Positions 16,886 through 25,010 of a stretch of 64,000 nt of DNA are shown here, piece after piece (within the stretch, counting starts at the first letter, position 1; every line of letters starts with the position of its first letter). The position numbers and the translations under genes were made by a program. The stretch is from Crocinitomix sp. (GTDB lineage Bacteria > Bacteroidota > Bacteroidia > Flavobacteriales_D > Crocinitomicaceae). The notes under the pieces were generated by a model. It searched no databases and was not told the DNA's origin. It saw only the letters and a list, made by a program, of their open reading frames with translations. The DNA is taken from assembly GCA_013138735.1 (NCBI GenBank), contig WTCE01000009.1:62001-126000 (forward strand), given 5' to 3'.

Positions 16886-17269
16886 ATGGAAAATTTAAAT
16901 TTGGAAGGATCAGCAAAAACACCAACGGTGAATTTTAACGCAGGTGACGGAACGCTAGAATTAAAAGGAAGATCAATTCCTGAAAATTCAATAGAGTTTT
17001 ATAAACCGCTTAACGATTGGATTGATGGTTATGCTGATGCCCCTAAATCAGCAACGGTAGTGGATGTGAAGTTAGAGTATTTCAACACTTCTTCTTCTAA
17101 GTGTATTCTTGATTTATTTAAACAACTTGAGTCGCTTGACAAGCAAGAGACTAAAGTGCAGGTAAATTGGTATTATGAAGAGGATGATGAGGATATGGCT
17201 GAAGCAGGTGAAGATTATGAAGCGATAATCAATCTGCCGTTTAAGATGATTGAAGTAGAAGAAATTTAA
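16886..17269 (+). CDS. SiaC family regulatory phosphoprotein (DUF1987)
   Basis: The 127-residue protein matches the SiaC/DUF1987 pattern: FNAGDGTLELKGRSIPENS (about residues 17-35), YKPLNDWIDGYA, and YFNTSSSKCILDLFKQLE (about 69-86), which holds the conserved Thr-Ser-Ser region where SiaC is phosphorylated. In Pseudomonas, unphosphorylated SiaC activates the diguanylate cyclase SiaD; no such cyclase is in this window. It is directly downstream of the cognate kinase gene and 3 bases before coaE. The output in this organism is unknown. Confidence 0.85.
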   Translation: MENLNLEGSAKTPTVNFNAGDGTLELKGRSIPENSIEFYKPLNDWIDGYADAPKSATVVDVKLEYFNTSSSKCILDLFKQLESLDKQETKVQVNWYYEEDDEDMAEAGEDYEAIINLPFKMIEVEEI

Positions 17270-17272
17270 CCT

Positions 17273-17860
17273 TTGGTTAATAAAAAACTGATCGGGATAA
17301 CCGGTGGTATCGGTGCTGGAAAAACTCTTGTTTGCAGTATCATTCATGCCACGGGTTATCCCGTTTTTTATTCAGACAAAGCGGCCAAAAACATCCTGAA
17401 TTCTGACGATAATATCAAAGGTCAAATAAACGCCGCTTTTGGAAAAGAGGCATATCTTAACAATGAACTCAATCGTTCGTACATCTCTCAAAAAATATTC
17501 AACGACAAAAAATTGCTCACTGCAATAAACGAAATAGTTCATCCAGCCGTGCGTCAAGCATTTGCTCAATGGGCAGAAGAACAAACAACGGACCTTGTAT
17601 TTAACGAGGCAGCTATCCTTTTTGAAACTGGTGCATACAAATTATATGATGCTAATGTATTGGTTGTTGCGCCTGAATCAATCCGTATTGAGCGCGTCAT
17701 GCAACGTGATCAAATTTCGGAACAGGCGGTTCGTGCTCGTATCAATAAACAATGGTCAGATGCCGAAAAAATAAGTTTAGCCGATCATATCATCACAAAT
17801 GATAATATAGCAATGCTTATTCCTCAAGTTTTAGATTTAATCACTAAATTAAGATCATGA
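17273..17860 (+). CDS. coaE: dephospho-CoA kinase
   Basis: The 195-residue enzyme catalyses the last step of coenzyme A synthesis, phosphorylating the ribose 3' hydroxyl. The P-loop GITGGIGAGKT lies at residues 8-18, and the CoA-domain region VFYSDKAAKNIL and the LID motif around QRDQISEQAVRARINKQ are present. The start is TTG 17273; no ATG lies near the P-loop. The gene follows the SiaB/SiaC pair after 3 bases and overlaps the next gene by four bases (ATGA), giving one four-gene transcription unit. Confidence 0.93.
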   Translation: MVNKKLIGITGGIGAGKTLVCSIIHATGYPVFYSDKAAKNILNSDDNIKGQINAAFGKEAYLNNELNRSYISQKIFNDKKLLTAINEIVHPAVRQAFAQWAEEQTTDLVFNEAAILFETGAYKLYDANVLVVAPESIRIERVMQRDQISEQAVRARINKQWSDAEKISLADHIITNDNIAMLIPQVLDLITKLRS

Positions 17861-19317
17861 GTTTAATCTATGGTCCAGATCAAGTAAAAGCGTGGGATGC
17901 GTACACAATTGAGCATAGCCCCATTTCATCTCTTGATTTAATGGAACGTGCAGCAATAGCTTGTTGCAAAAAATTAATTGGATCATATGCCTTCGAATCA
18001 ATTTCATTGGTTTGCGGAAAAGGCAATAATGGCGGCGACGGATTGGCAATTGCGCGCATACTTTCGGAACGGAATTATAAAGTCACCGTTTTCATATGCG
18101 ACTATACACCAAATTCAAGTGCAGACTTTGCAGCAAATTTAGAACGTTTACCAACTACTGTCGAACGAATTCATTTGAATGAAGGTGACGTAATCAACTT
18201 TGAAAGTGATCTCCTTGTAGACTGCATTTTTGGAGCTGGATTAGATCGACCAATCGAAAATTACATAGCTGCAATTGTAGCCAATATGAACCAGAGCGGT
18301 ATTCCAATTGTTTCCATTGATTTGCCTAGTGGACTTTATTTAGGAAGCAACACGGAAAATGATTTAGTTAATGTAATTAAAGCAGCATCAACGTTCAGTT
18401 TTCAAATTCCAAAACTGCCCTTTTTCTTTGCCGAATATGCTCCTTTTGTTGGTCACTTCTCAGTTTTAAACATTGGTCTTTCAACTGAATTCAAAGGTCC
18501 GTCACTCGCAACTTATATCGATCGTACTGAAATTCAGCTGAAGCCCATTTCAGATTTTTCTTTTAAAGGAACTAAAGGATACTTAACAGTAATTGCCGGA
18601 AGCGGTCATATGATTGGCGCAGCACTACTCTGCTGCCAAGCCGCATTTAAAACGGGATGTGGTTATGTCGGATTAATCAGTAATAAAGCCGCTCTTGTAC
18701 CTTTGGCTACTAGCCTTCCTGAAGCCATTTGGATCGGCGAAAATCCAACTCAAGTCCCCAACAAAACTACAGCAATTGCGATTGGTCCTGGACTGGGTAA
18801 AAGTGACCTTGCCAAACAACGTTTTAAACTAGCGTTGCAATTTGATGGCCCATTAGTTATTGATGCAGATGCATTGAATTTATTGGCAGAAGACCCAGAA
18901 TTAATAAATCAGCTTCCAAAAGGCAGTATTTTAACACCACATTTAGGAGAATTAAAGCGCTTAATAGGCAACACAAATCGCCCCGAACAACTTTTGGAAA
19001 AACAAAGAGCCTTTTCAATTAAGCACGGTATTTATATCGTACAAAAAGGAGCTTATTCTAAATTAACCACCCCTAGCGGAAACTTATACATTAATTCAAG
19101 TGGAAATGTTGGAATGGCTACTGCTGGTATGGGTGATGCTTTAACAGGAATTATTGGATCATTTTTAGCACAAGGCTATTCACCTCAAGAAGCAGCTATC
19201 AATGGTGTTTATTTCCACGGTTTGGCAGGAGATCATGCTGCTTTGCGCAAGGGCCAAATTGGTTTATTAACTTCAGACGTTATTCAAGCGCTCCCGGCGG
19301 TACTAAACGGACTCTAA
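17857..19317 (+). CDS. nnr: bifunctional NAD(P)H-hydrate epimerase and dehydratase
   Basis: The 486-residue protein repairs hydrated NAD(P)H. The N-terminal half is the YjeF_N epimerase domain, with VCGKGNNGGDGLAIAR (about residues 51-66) and DCIFGAGLDR. The C-terminal half is the ADP- or ATP-dependent dehydratase, with KGTKGYLTVIAGSGHMIGAAL, the nucleotide motif AIGPGLGKS and the catalytic GMGDALTGIIGSFLAQG (about 420-436). The length fits the fused bacterial enzyme. It overlaps coaE by four bases. Confidence 0.95.
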   Translation: MSLIYGPDQVKAWDAYTIEHSPISSLDLMERAAIACCKKLIGSYAFESISLVCGKGNNGGDGLAIARILSERNYKVTVFICDYTPNSSADFAANLERLPTTVERIHLNEGDVINFESDLLVDCIFGAGLDRPIENYIAAIVANMNQSGIPIVSIDLPSGLYLGSNTENDLVNVIKAASTFSFQIPKLPFFFAEYAPFVGHFSVLNIGLSTEFKGPSLATYIDRTEIQLKPISDFSFKGTKGYLTVIAGSGHMIGAALLCCQAAFKTGCGYVGLISNKAALVPLATSLPEAIWIGENPTQVPNKTTAIAIGPGLGKSDLAKQRFKLALQFDGPLVIDADALNLLAEDPELINQLPKGSILTPHLGELKRLIGNTNRPEQLLEKQRAFSIKHGIYIVQKGAYSKLTTPSGNLYINSSGNVGMATAGMGDALTGIIGSFLAQGYSPQEAAINGVYFHGLAGDHAALRKGQIGLLTSDVIQALPAVLNGL

Positions 19318-20105
19318 AGTCTAAATTGAAAACCCAAATTAATTCCAATTCCATACATTTTGTGGACTCTTTTGAAGGTATCTTCCGAAAACGTATTTCC
19401 TAAATGTCTGCGATATTCGGCTGAGAGCGTAAAACCATAATGATTGATATAATAGTTCATCCCTATGCCGGCCGAAGCCATAAAGTTGATTGTTGTAAAT
19501 CCATCCTTGATTAAGGTCAAACCATTCACACGAACACCTAGACTGTCTGAATAATCAAATTTATTTCGAATGTTTAATATATTCAAAGGTGTTAATCCAG
19601 CATATCCAAAAAACTGCAAATCTTCTCCATACGTATAGCGCAATTTAAGTGGAATCCCAATTTGCATATAAACATGTGTATAACCGAAAGTAGAATCAGT
19701 AGTTGGGTGGCTATAATCATAAGCCTCTCCGTGTCCAAAATAGGTGATTCCCGCATCCAAGCCAAAATGCTCACTCAAAGGCATGATTAAGCCAAGAGTT
19801 GTACCTCCTGTAATCATTGGAACTTCATCATTTAAGGCCGCGTGCACATCATAGACCGATTGATCTTCAAAATGTCGGAACGAACGTTGTACCATTCCTG
19901 TTAAATAATAAGCCGTACCTGATAAACTGTCGCGTTCAAAAGTTGGCCGGTTAGGTTGCGTTTTTTCTTTTTTATCCTTTTTGTCTTTATCCGGCTTTAC
20001 GTCTCCACCAGATATTTGTGTATATCCATTAAGTCCACAACACAATAGAAAAGCAAGTAGCAATTTCCCAATAAGCGTTTGATTTAAACTATATTTGATT
20101 CTCAT
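19314..20105 (-). CDS. outer-membrane beta-barrel protein
   Basis: The 263-residue protein has a signal peptide (about residues 1-30) and then a Lys/Asp-rich linker (KPDKDKKDKKEKTQPN). The remainder alternates hydrophobic and polar residues and ends in GIGINLGFQFRL, a C-terminal barrel strand with terminal aromatic-x-aromatic-like residues. This is the PorT/OmpA-like small-barrel pattern common in Bacteroidota. Function is unknown. The stop codon overlaps the converging nnr stop by four bases. Confidence 0.75.
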   Translation of the reverse strand: MRIKYSLNQTLIGKLLLAFLLCCGLNGYTQISGGDVKPDKDKKDKKEKTQPNRPTFERDSLSGTAYYLTGMVQRSFRHFEDQSVYDVHAALNDEVPMITGGTTLGLIMPLSEHFGLDAGITYFGHGEAYDYSHPTTDSTFGYTHVYMQIGIPLKLRYTYGEDLQFFGYAGLTPLNILNIRNKFDYSDSLGVRVNGLTLIKDGFTTINFMASAGIGMNYYINHYGFTLSAEYRRHLGNTFSEDTFKRVHKMYGIGINLGFQFRL

Positions 20106-20141
20106 AGTGACAAAATTAATGAAAGAATAAACTTATTCCGT

Positions 20142-20738
20142 ATGAAGATTACCTTTAATTCTCCCGTAATATTAACCTTTTCTTTTTTATGCGCGGGGGT
20201 CTATTTACTAAACCATACGTTTGGTTTAGCTGAGGACCTTTTTAAATTGATGCCGATATGGGATTTTGGGAGCGGTAAATGGTATTTTCGATTATTTTCA
20301 AATGCATTTGGGCATGGCAATAGTGACCATTTAATGGGGAATTTGGCGTTTGTACTTTTATTGGGGCCAATTATTGAGGAAAAATACGGTTCCAAAAATA
20401 CGGCACTGATGCTATTTACAACTGCATTAGTTTGTTCCCTTATTCATTTAAGCTACTCTAGCAGTAGTTTATGGGGCGCTAGTGGAATTGTATTTATGCT
20501 TATTCTATTAACTTCTTTGGTCAATTTTAAGCAAGGAGAAATTCCACTGTCTTTTCTTTTAATAGTGCTGGTTTATATTGGTAAAGAGATAATGGGCACC
20601 TTTTCAGATGATACTACTTCTCATATGACGCATATTGTTGGCGGAATTGTTGGAGCAGTTTTTGGATTTATGATGAATAAACGCTCAGCGACTAAAGCTA
20701 AAAAGGTGCCTGCCAATCCAATGGATAGCTTACCTTAA
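20142..20738 (+). CDS. rhomboid family intramembrane serine protease
   Basis: The 198-residue protein has six hydrophobic segments. Rhomboid hallmarks are present: HLMGNLAF (the HxxxN motif of TM2, about residues 64-71), the catalytic Ser in WGASGIVF (about 110-117), and the catalytic His in HIVGGIVGAVFG (TM6, about 166-177). It should cleave transmembrane substrates in the inner membrane. It is small but complete for a bacterial six-TM rhomboid. It diverges from the beta-barrel gene and no substrate is evident nearby. Confidence 0.85.
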   Translation: MKITFNSPVILTFSFLCAGVYLLNHTFGLAEDLFKLMPIWDFGSGKWYFRLFSNAFGHGNSDHLMGNLAFVLLLGPIIEEKYGSKNTALMLFTTALVCSLIHLSYSSSSLWGASGIVFMLILLTSLVNFKQGEIPLSFLLIVLVYIGKEIMGTFSDDTTSHMTHIVGGIVGAVFGFMMNKRSATKAKKVPANPMDSLP

Positions 20739-20905
20739 ATCACACAATTTCTGCGGATAAATCATTTCTCAGAAACCCCTAGGGAATTCTATCTAAGGTG
20801 AATCTTCGCTTAAATTTCGGATTGTTGAAACGCTTTCATTAAAATTCCAATAAGAATTAACATTTGACGATCATATAGTCGGTTCTATTTACTATTTTTA
20901 TAACT

Positions 20906-20913
20906 TAAATTTG
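20906..20913 (+). promoter_or_regulatory. TAAATTTG box immediately before moxR
   Basis: TAAATTTG fits TAnnTTTG but ends only 4 bases before the ATG at 20918. Transcription from it would give a nearly leaderless mRNA, so the match may be chance or the real promoter may lie upstream. Confidence 0.35.
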
Positions 20914-20917
20914 AAAT

Positions 20918-21889
20918 ATGCAGCAAATATCGGATAAAGAGGGGATTGATTTATTAGCAAACAAGTACAAGGAGCTAAAAGCCGAGATACATAAGGTAAT
21001 TGTGGGACAAGACGAAGTCGTGAGCCAAGTTATCATGTCGATTTTTAGTCGCGGGCACAGCCTTTTAGTTGGTGTTCCGGGATTGGCAAAAACGCTATTG
21101 ATTCAAACCATATCTGATTCACTGGGACTTTCTTTTAAACGAATTCAATTTACACCAGATTTAATGCCTTCTGATATTGTAGGTTCTGAAATCTTGGATG
21201 AAAACAGAGCCTTTAAATTTATTAAAGGGCCTATTTTTGCGAATATTGTTTTGGCGGATGAGATTAACAGAACACCACCAAAAACACAGGCGGCATTGTT
21301 AGAAGCCATGCAAGAAAAAACTGTAACAGCGGCTGGAATACGATACGAATTAGATAAGCCTTTCTTTGTATTGGCAACACAAAATCCAATTGAGCAAGAG
21401 GGAACTTACCCTTTACCCGAAGCGCAATTAGACCGTTTTATGTTTAATATTTGGGTGGATTACCCCACTTATGAAGAAGAAATTGCAATCGTAAAAAAAA
21501 CTACGTCTGATGTTACAACCACATTAAATCCAATCCTAAACGGTGAGGAGATTATGTATTTTCAGAATTTAGTAAGACGCATTCCTGTTCCAGAGAGTGT
21601 GTATGAATATGCCGTAAAACTGGTTGCAAAAACTAGAAAAAATACAGAATTCACGCACCCATTGACAGAAAAATATTTGGATTGGGGAGCTGGACCAAGA
21701 GCGTCGCAATATTTGATTATTGGAGCCAAGTGTCATGCAGCAATTAACGGCAAGTATTCTCCAGACATTGAAAATGTTAAGGCAGTGGCTTATGCTATTC
21801 TACGTCACCGTATTGTACGTAACTACCGTGCCGAGGCGGAAGGTTATACTATGGAAAAAATCATACAAACATTGATGCAAGATGCATAA
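20918..21889 (+). CDS. MoxR family AAA+ ATPase
   Basis: The 323-residue cytoplasmic ATPase has a Walker A GVPGLAKT (about residues 50-57), Walker B VLADEINRTPP (about 111-121), sensor 1 ATQNPIEQEGTYPLPEAQLDRF and the C-terminal lid (DWGAGPRASQYLIIGAK). MoxR proteins act as chaperones that insert metals or assemble complexes, usually with VWA-domain partners encoded next door. Here no DUF58, VWA or BatA-type gene follows; instead three small Cys-motif membrane proteins do, the first overlapping by one base (TAATG). Confidence 0.93.
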   Translation: MQQISDKEGIDLLANKYKELKAEIHKVIVGQDEVVSQVIMSIFSRGHSLLVGVPGLAKTLLIQTISDSLGLSFKRIQFTPDLMPSDIVGSEILDENRAFKFIKGPIFANIVLADEINRTPPKTQAALLEAMQEKTVTAAGIRYELDKPFFVLATQNPIEQEGTYPLPEAQLDRFMFNIWVDYPTYEEEIAIVKKTTSDVTTTLNPILNGEEIMYFQNLVRRIPVPESVYEYAVKLVAKTRKNTEFTHPLTEKYLDWGAGPRASQYLIIGAKCHAAINGKYSPDIENVKAVAYAILRHRIVRNYRAEAEGYTMEKIIQTLMQDA

Positions 21890-22359
21890 TGGACAATGAG
21901 CGTGAAGGGTATCTTGAAATTTGTCAAACATGCACTAAAAGCAAGTTTGATCGACAAAAAGGGCTGGTTTGCACGTTGACCAATGCAAAAGCCAATTTCG
22001 ATCTCAATAAATCTTGTCCCGATTATCAGAAGGACGAAAAATTTACCCGAATTCAAGCAGCAGCAAAAAAAAGAGTATCTGCTTCGCAGTCGGATGAGTC
22101 CACAGCTGCCTTTTGGCGTCCGGTCTCTCTTATCTTTATAATTATAGGAATCTTGTTTTGCATTGTTGGCCTCATTGGTTTTCTCGGCAGTATAAGATTC
22201 GGAATCGCCCCATTCCCATTCTTTCTAGGTATAGGCGGGTTATTTATGTTTTCAAAAGGATTGGTAGAATTCAATAAATTATCACGACACAGGAACATTA
22301 CTATAATAGAAAAGAAGGATGATTTTGACGAATTTGATGATTTGGATGAAATAATTTAG
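21889..22359 (+). CDS. Cys-motif two-TM membrane protein, paralog 1 of 3
   Basis: The 156-residue protein begins with a compact Cys motif, EICQTC...LVCTLT...SCPDY (Cys at about residues 13, 16, 29 and 43), likely a small zinc-binding knuckle. It is followed by a polar linker, two hydrophobic segments (about 77-100 and 106-122) and an acidic tail (DDFDEFDDLDEII). The next two genes encode the same architecture. Its ATG overlaps the moxR stop by one base. The family has no function known to me; I recall similar N-terminal motifs in other Bacteroidota proteins. Zinc binding is inferred. Confidence 0.65.
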   Translation: MDNEREGYLEICQTCTKSKFDRQKGLVCTLTNAKANFDLNKSCPDYQKDEKFTRIQAAAKKRVSASQSDESTAAFWRPVSLIFIIIGILFCIVGLIGFLGSIRFGIAPFPFFLGIGGLFMFSKGLVEFNKLSRHRNITIIEKKDDFDEFDDLDEII

Positions 22360-22369
22360 TAATAAAACA

Positions 22370-22753
22370 ATGGCAAAAACTAGAGAGGAATATGTAGAGA
22401 TTTGCAAAGTGTGCACCAATCGTGACTTTAACATGAAAACAGGAGTCATCTGTTCACTTACCAATCAGCACCCAGATTATTCCACGGCTGAGTGTCCGAG
22501 TTTCATCCTTGATGAGTCGGCCGAAGTAGAACAGAAAAATGTCGAATTCAAAAAAGTACAAGACCACAGAGGATCAATTATTGCAGGTATACTTTCAATT
22601 AGTATCGGTGTAGTAATTATCCTAGTAACGAGTCTAGCTTTTGGGGTAATTATGGCTTGGCCTTTCGCTTTTATAGTAGGCGGAATTATATTGCTCGTAA
22701 AAACAAAAACTCCCAAACGAAAACATAATAATGATTTGGATGAAATCATGTAA
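22370..22753 (+). CDS. Cys-motif two-TM membrane protein, paralog 2 of 3
   Basis: The 127-residue paralog has EICKVC (Cys about residues 12 and 15), VICSLT (28) and ECPSF (43), a two-segment hydrophobic region (about 64-83 and 86-105), a basic stretch KTKTPKRKH and the same LDEI(M) ending as paralog 1. It starts 10 bases after paralog 1. Of the three copies it is the one most like the decayed remnant at 23160-23350. Function is unknown. Confidence 0.65.
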   Translation: MAKTREEYVEICKVCTNRDFNMKTGVICSLTNQHPDYSTAECPSFILDESAEVEQKNVEFKKVQDHRGSIIAGILSISIGVVIILVTSLAFGVIMAWPFAFIVGGIILLVKTKTPKRKHNNDLDEIM

Positions 22754-22764
22754 ACCATAATAGA

Positions 22765-23160
22765 ATGAAAACACGCCAGGAATATTTAGAGATCTGCAAT
22801 ATCTGCGTGAAACGCTCATTTGACATAAAAAAAGGGGTCACTTGCTCCTTGACTGGTGAATATGCTACTTATAACGAAAGTGAATGTCCTGATTTTGATT
22901 TAGACCAACCTGCTTTGGATAATAAAGAAAATAGAGAACGATACCGAAAAGATAATCAAGAGGGAGCTCTGCCAAATTTTTTCAGCGATTTTGGTATAAA
23001 GAGTGAAATTCTTCTTGGATTATTAATCGCCATAATTGGATTTTCTTGGCTCTTTTATGGTATCTCCAACGATTGGATATTTGCATACCCTATTGCCATG
23101 ATTATAATTGGAATCGTTCTTATTATAGTTGGGTTGATAGGAAAAAAAAGAAAATCCTGA
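22765..23160 (+). CDS. Cys-motif two-TM membrane protein, paralog 3 of 3
   Basis: The 131-residue paralog has EICNIC, VTCSLT and ECPDF in the same spacing as its neighbours. It then has a longer polar linker with SDFGIKSEILLG, two hydrophobic segments (about 86-104 and 108-126) and a short basic end GKKRKS instead of the acidic LDEI tail. It starts 11 bases after paralog 2, so all three are in one unit with moxR. Function is unknown. Confidence 0.63.
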   Translation: MKTRQEYLEICNICVKRSFDIKKGVTCSLTGEYATYNESECPDFDLDQPALDNKENRERYRKDNQEGALPNFFSDFGIKSEILLGLLIAIIGFSWLFYGISNDWIFAYPIAMIIIGIVLIIVGLIGKKRKS

Positions 23161-23350
23161 GCATCATAGCTGGTGCGGTCTCATTAATCATTGATTTCAT
23201 AGTCTAATACTAGCACTAACCTTTGGCTGCCTTAATTTTTGGTCAATCGTTTTCATTACCCGCAGAAAGATCCTTTTGCTGAAATCAAAACAGTCCAAAC
23301 GAAAATTGAGTAAAGAGCTGAATGAAACAGTCATATATGATATGAACTGA
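23160..23350 (+). pseudogene. decayed fourth copy of the Cys-motif membrane family
   Basis: Directly after paralog 3 the DNA encodes SIIAGAVSLIIDFIV and then a stop. After a frame change at about 23210 it reads LALTFG...W..VFI...KILLLKSKQSKRK...ELNETV. These pieces line up in order with SIIAGILSISIGVVI, SLAFG...W.FAFI..., IILLVKTKTPKRK and DLDEIM of paralog 2. The N-terminal Cys motif is missing. It is therefore a truncated, frameshifted gene remnant, and it explains most of the gap before purB. Confidence 0.7.
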
Positions 23351-23431
23351 TCCCATCAATTGCTGATAACTTTTTGAAAACTGTTGATGCTTCGCAGTGT
23401 AAACCCAAGTCTCTTTCAATGGATTTTGCGT

Positions 23432-23439
23432 ATCTTTGC
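23432..23439 (+). promoter_or_regulatory. -7 promoter box of purB
   Basis: TATCTTTG fits TAnnTTTG and lies 22 bases before the purB ATG at 23462. It supports that start, since the longer frame from 23384 would run through the promoter. Confidence 0.55.
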
Positions 23440-23461
23440 ATTTTATAAAACCATTGAACAC

Positions 23462-24811
23462 ATGAACGCTTTAACAGCAATTTCACCCATAGACGGAAGA
23501 TACAGAGGGAAAGTAGAACGATTAGCGGACTATTTTTCAGAGTATGCATTGATCAAGTACCGCGTTATGGTTGAGATCGAATATTTTATTGCTTTAACTG
23601 AAAATAAGATTCCAGCGTTGGCAGATTTCCCTTCGGAACAAGAAGAGAATTTACGTAAAATTTATACGGACTTTTCTGAGGATGATGCTCAAAAAATTAA
23701 GGACATTGAAAAAGTCACTAATCATGATGTGAAAGCGGTTGAGTATTTCTTGAAAGAAAAACTAAGCGAATTAGGCCTAAGTAAATTTGAAGAATTTATT
23801 CATTTTGGCTTAACCTCTCAGGACATTAATAATACAGCCGTTCCTCTTTCATTGAGGGATGCAATTCATCAGGAATATATTCCAATGTTAGATGAATTAA
23901 TTCACACATTGAATGATCTAAGTCAGGAATGGAAAGAAATTCCAATGTTAGCAAGAACACATGGACAACCTGCTTCTCCTACTCGTTTAGGGAAAGAGAT
24001 TTATGTATTTGTTGAACGTTTAGATATTCAAAAAAGACACTTATTAGCGGTTCCATTCTCTGCAAAATTTGGTGGAGCAACAGGAAATATGAATGCACAT
24101 TTTGTAGCATTTCCTGATACGGATTGGGTAGCATTTGCAAATGAATTTGTGAACAACACCTTGCGAATTGACCGAAGTCAAACAACGACACAAATTGAGC
24201 ATTACGATAATGCTGCGGCACTATTTGACGCTATGAAAAGAATTAATTCAATTATTTTGGATTTAGACCGCGATATGTGGACTTATATTTCAATGGATTA
24301 TTTCAAACAAAAAATTAAAGAAGGTGAAATTGGTTCATCTGCTATGCCACATAAAGTAAATCCAATTGATTTTGAAAATTCAGAAGGGAATATTGGAATT
24401 GCAAATGCTATTTTCGAACATTTGGCGGCCAAATTACCGGTATCAAGATTACAACGTGATTTAACTGACTCAACTGTATTGAGAAATGTAGGTGTTCCAA
24501 TTGGACATACAATTATTGCTTTAAACTCAACCTTAAAAGGAATCAATAAATTGCTTTTAAATCGTTCAAAATTAGACTCTGATTTAGAAGCGAATTGGGC
24601 GGTTGTTGCAGAAGCCATTCAAACCGTATTACGCCGAGAAGGTTATCCTAAACCTTATGAAGCATTAAAAGGATTGACCAGAACAAATTCATCAATTACT
24701 GCTGAAAGCATTTCTGAATTCATTGACACTTTAGAAGTTTCAGATGCCATTAAAGCCGAGTTGAAAGAGATTAATCCTCAGAATTTCACTGGAATTAATA
24801 TGGTACATTAG
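23462..24811 (+). CDS. purB: adenylosuccinate lyase
   Basis: The 449-residue enzyme releases fumarate from SAICAR and from adenylosuccinate in purine synthesis. The fumarase/aspartase superfamily signature GSSAMPHKVNPIDFE lies at about residues 284-298; the catalytic His region is in ARTHGQPASPTRLG (about 163-176), and the substrate loop TSQDINNTA near 118. The start MNALTAISPIDGRYRG is the normal family N-terminus. purA, the preceding step to AMP, is in the same window at 58.9 kb. It is not in an operon with other pur genes. Confidence 0.96.
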   Translation: MNALTAISPIDGRYRGKVERLADYFSEYALIKYRVMVEIEYFIALTENKIPALADFPSEQEENLRKIYTDFSEDDAQKIKDIEKVTNHDVKAVEYFLKEKLSELGLSKFEEFIHFGLTSQDINNTAVPLSLRDAIHQEYIPMLDELIHTLNDLSQEWKEIPMLARTHGQPASPTRLGKEIYVFVERLDIQKRHLLAVPFSAKFGGATGNMNAHFVAFPDTDWVAFANEFVNNTLRIDRSQTTTQIEHYDNAAALFDAMKRINSIILDLDRDMWTYISMDYFKQKIKEGEIGSSAMPHKVNPIDFENSEGNIGIANAIFEHLAAKLPVSRLQRDLTDSTVLRNVGVPIGHTIIALNSTLKGINKLLLNRSKLDSDLEANWAVVAEAIQTVLRREGYPKPYEALKGLTRTNSSITAESISEFIDTLEVSDAIKAELKEINPQNFTGINMVH

Positions 24812-24890
24812 TTCAGGAGTGAGTTTGATAACCTTCACCAAGGTTTCGGTTATTAAATAGTATGCGTTTTGAAGAATAGGTTAATGACGC

Positions 24891-24915
24891 TGTGCAGGAT
24901 TTGTAATCCTGCACA
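24891..24915. repeat. perfect palindromic REP-like element
   Basis: TGTGCAGGAT (24891-24900), TTGTA (loop), ATCCTGCACA (24906-24915) form a perfect 10-base hairpin. It shares GGATTTGTAATC with the inverted repeats at 5141-5163 and 5476-5498, so the two loci carry members of one dispersed family. It lies between purB and the converging anti-sigma gene, where it could also act as a transcription terminator or mRNA stabiliser. Confidence 0.6.
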
Positions 24916-25010
24916 ACAACTTGCAAAACCAGCTCAGTTTGAATCGCAACAAATTACATCTCAATTCCTATCGAGATCGTTTGTTAAATAGAATTAATCA
25001 AAAAAATAAT

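Noticed and set aside
24820-24860. Terminator hairpin after purB (ATAACC..GGTTAT)
   Set aside because: The stem is short and no T run follows, so it was not listed as a terminator.
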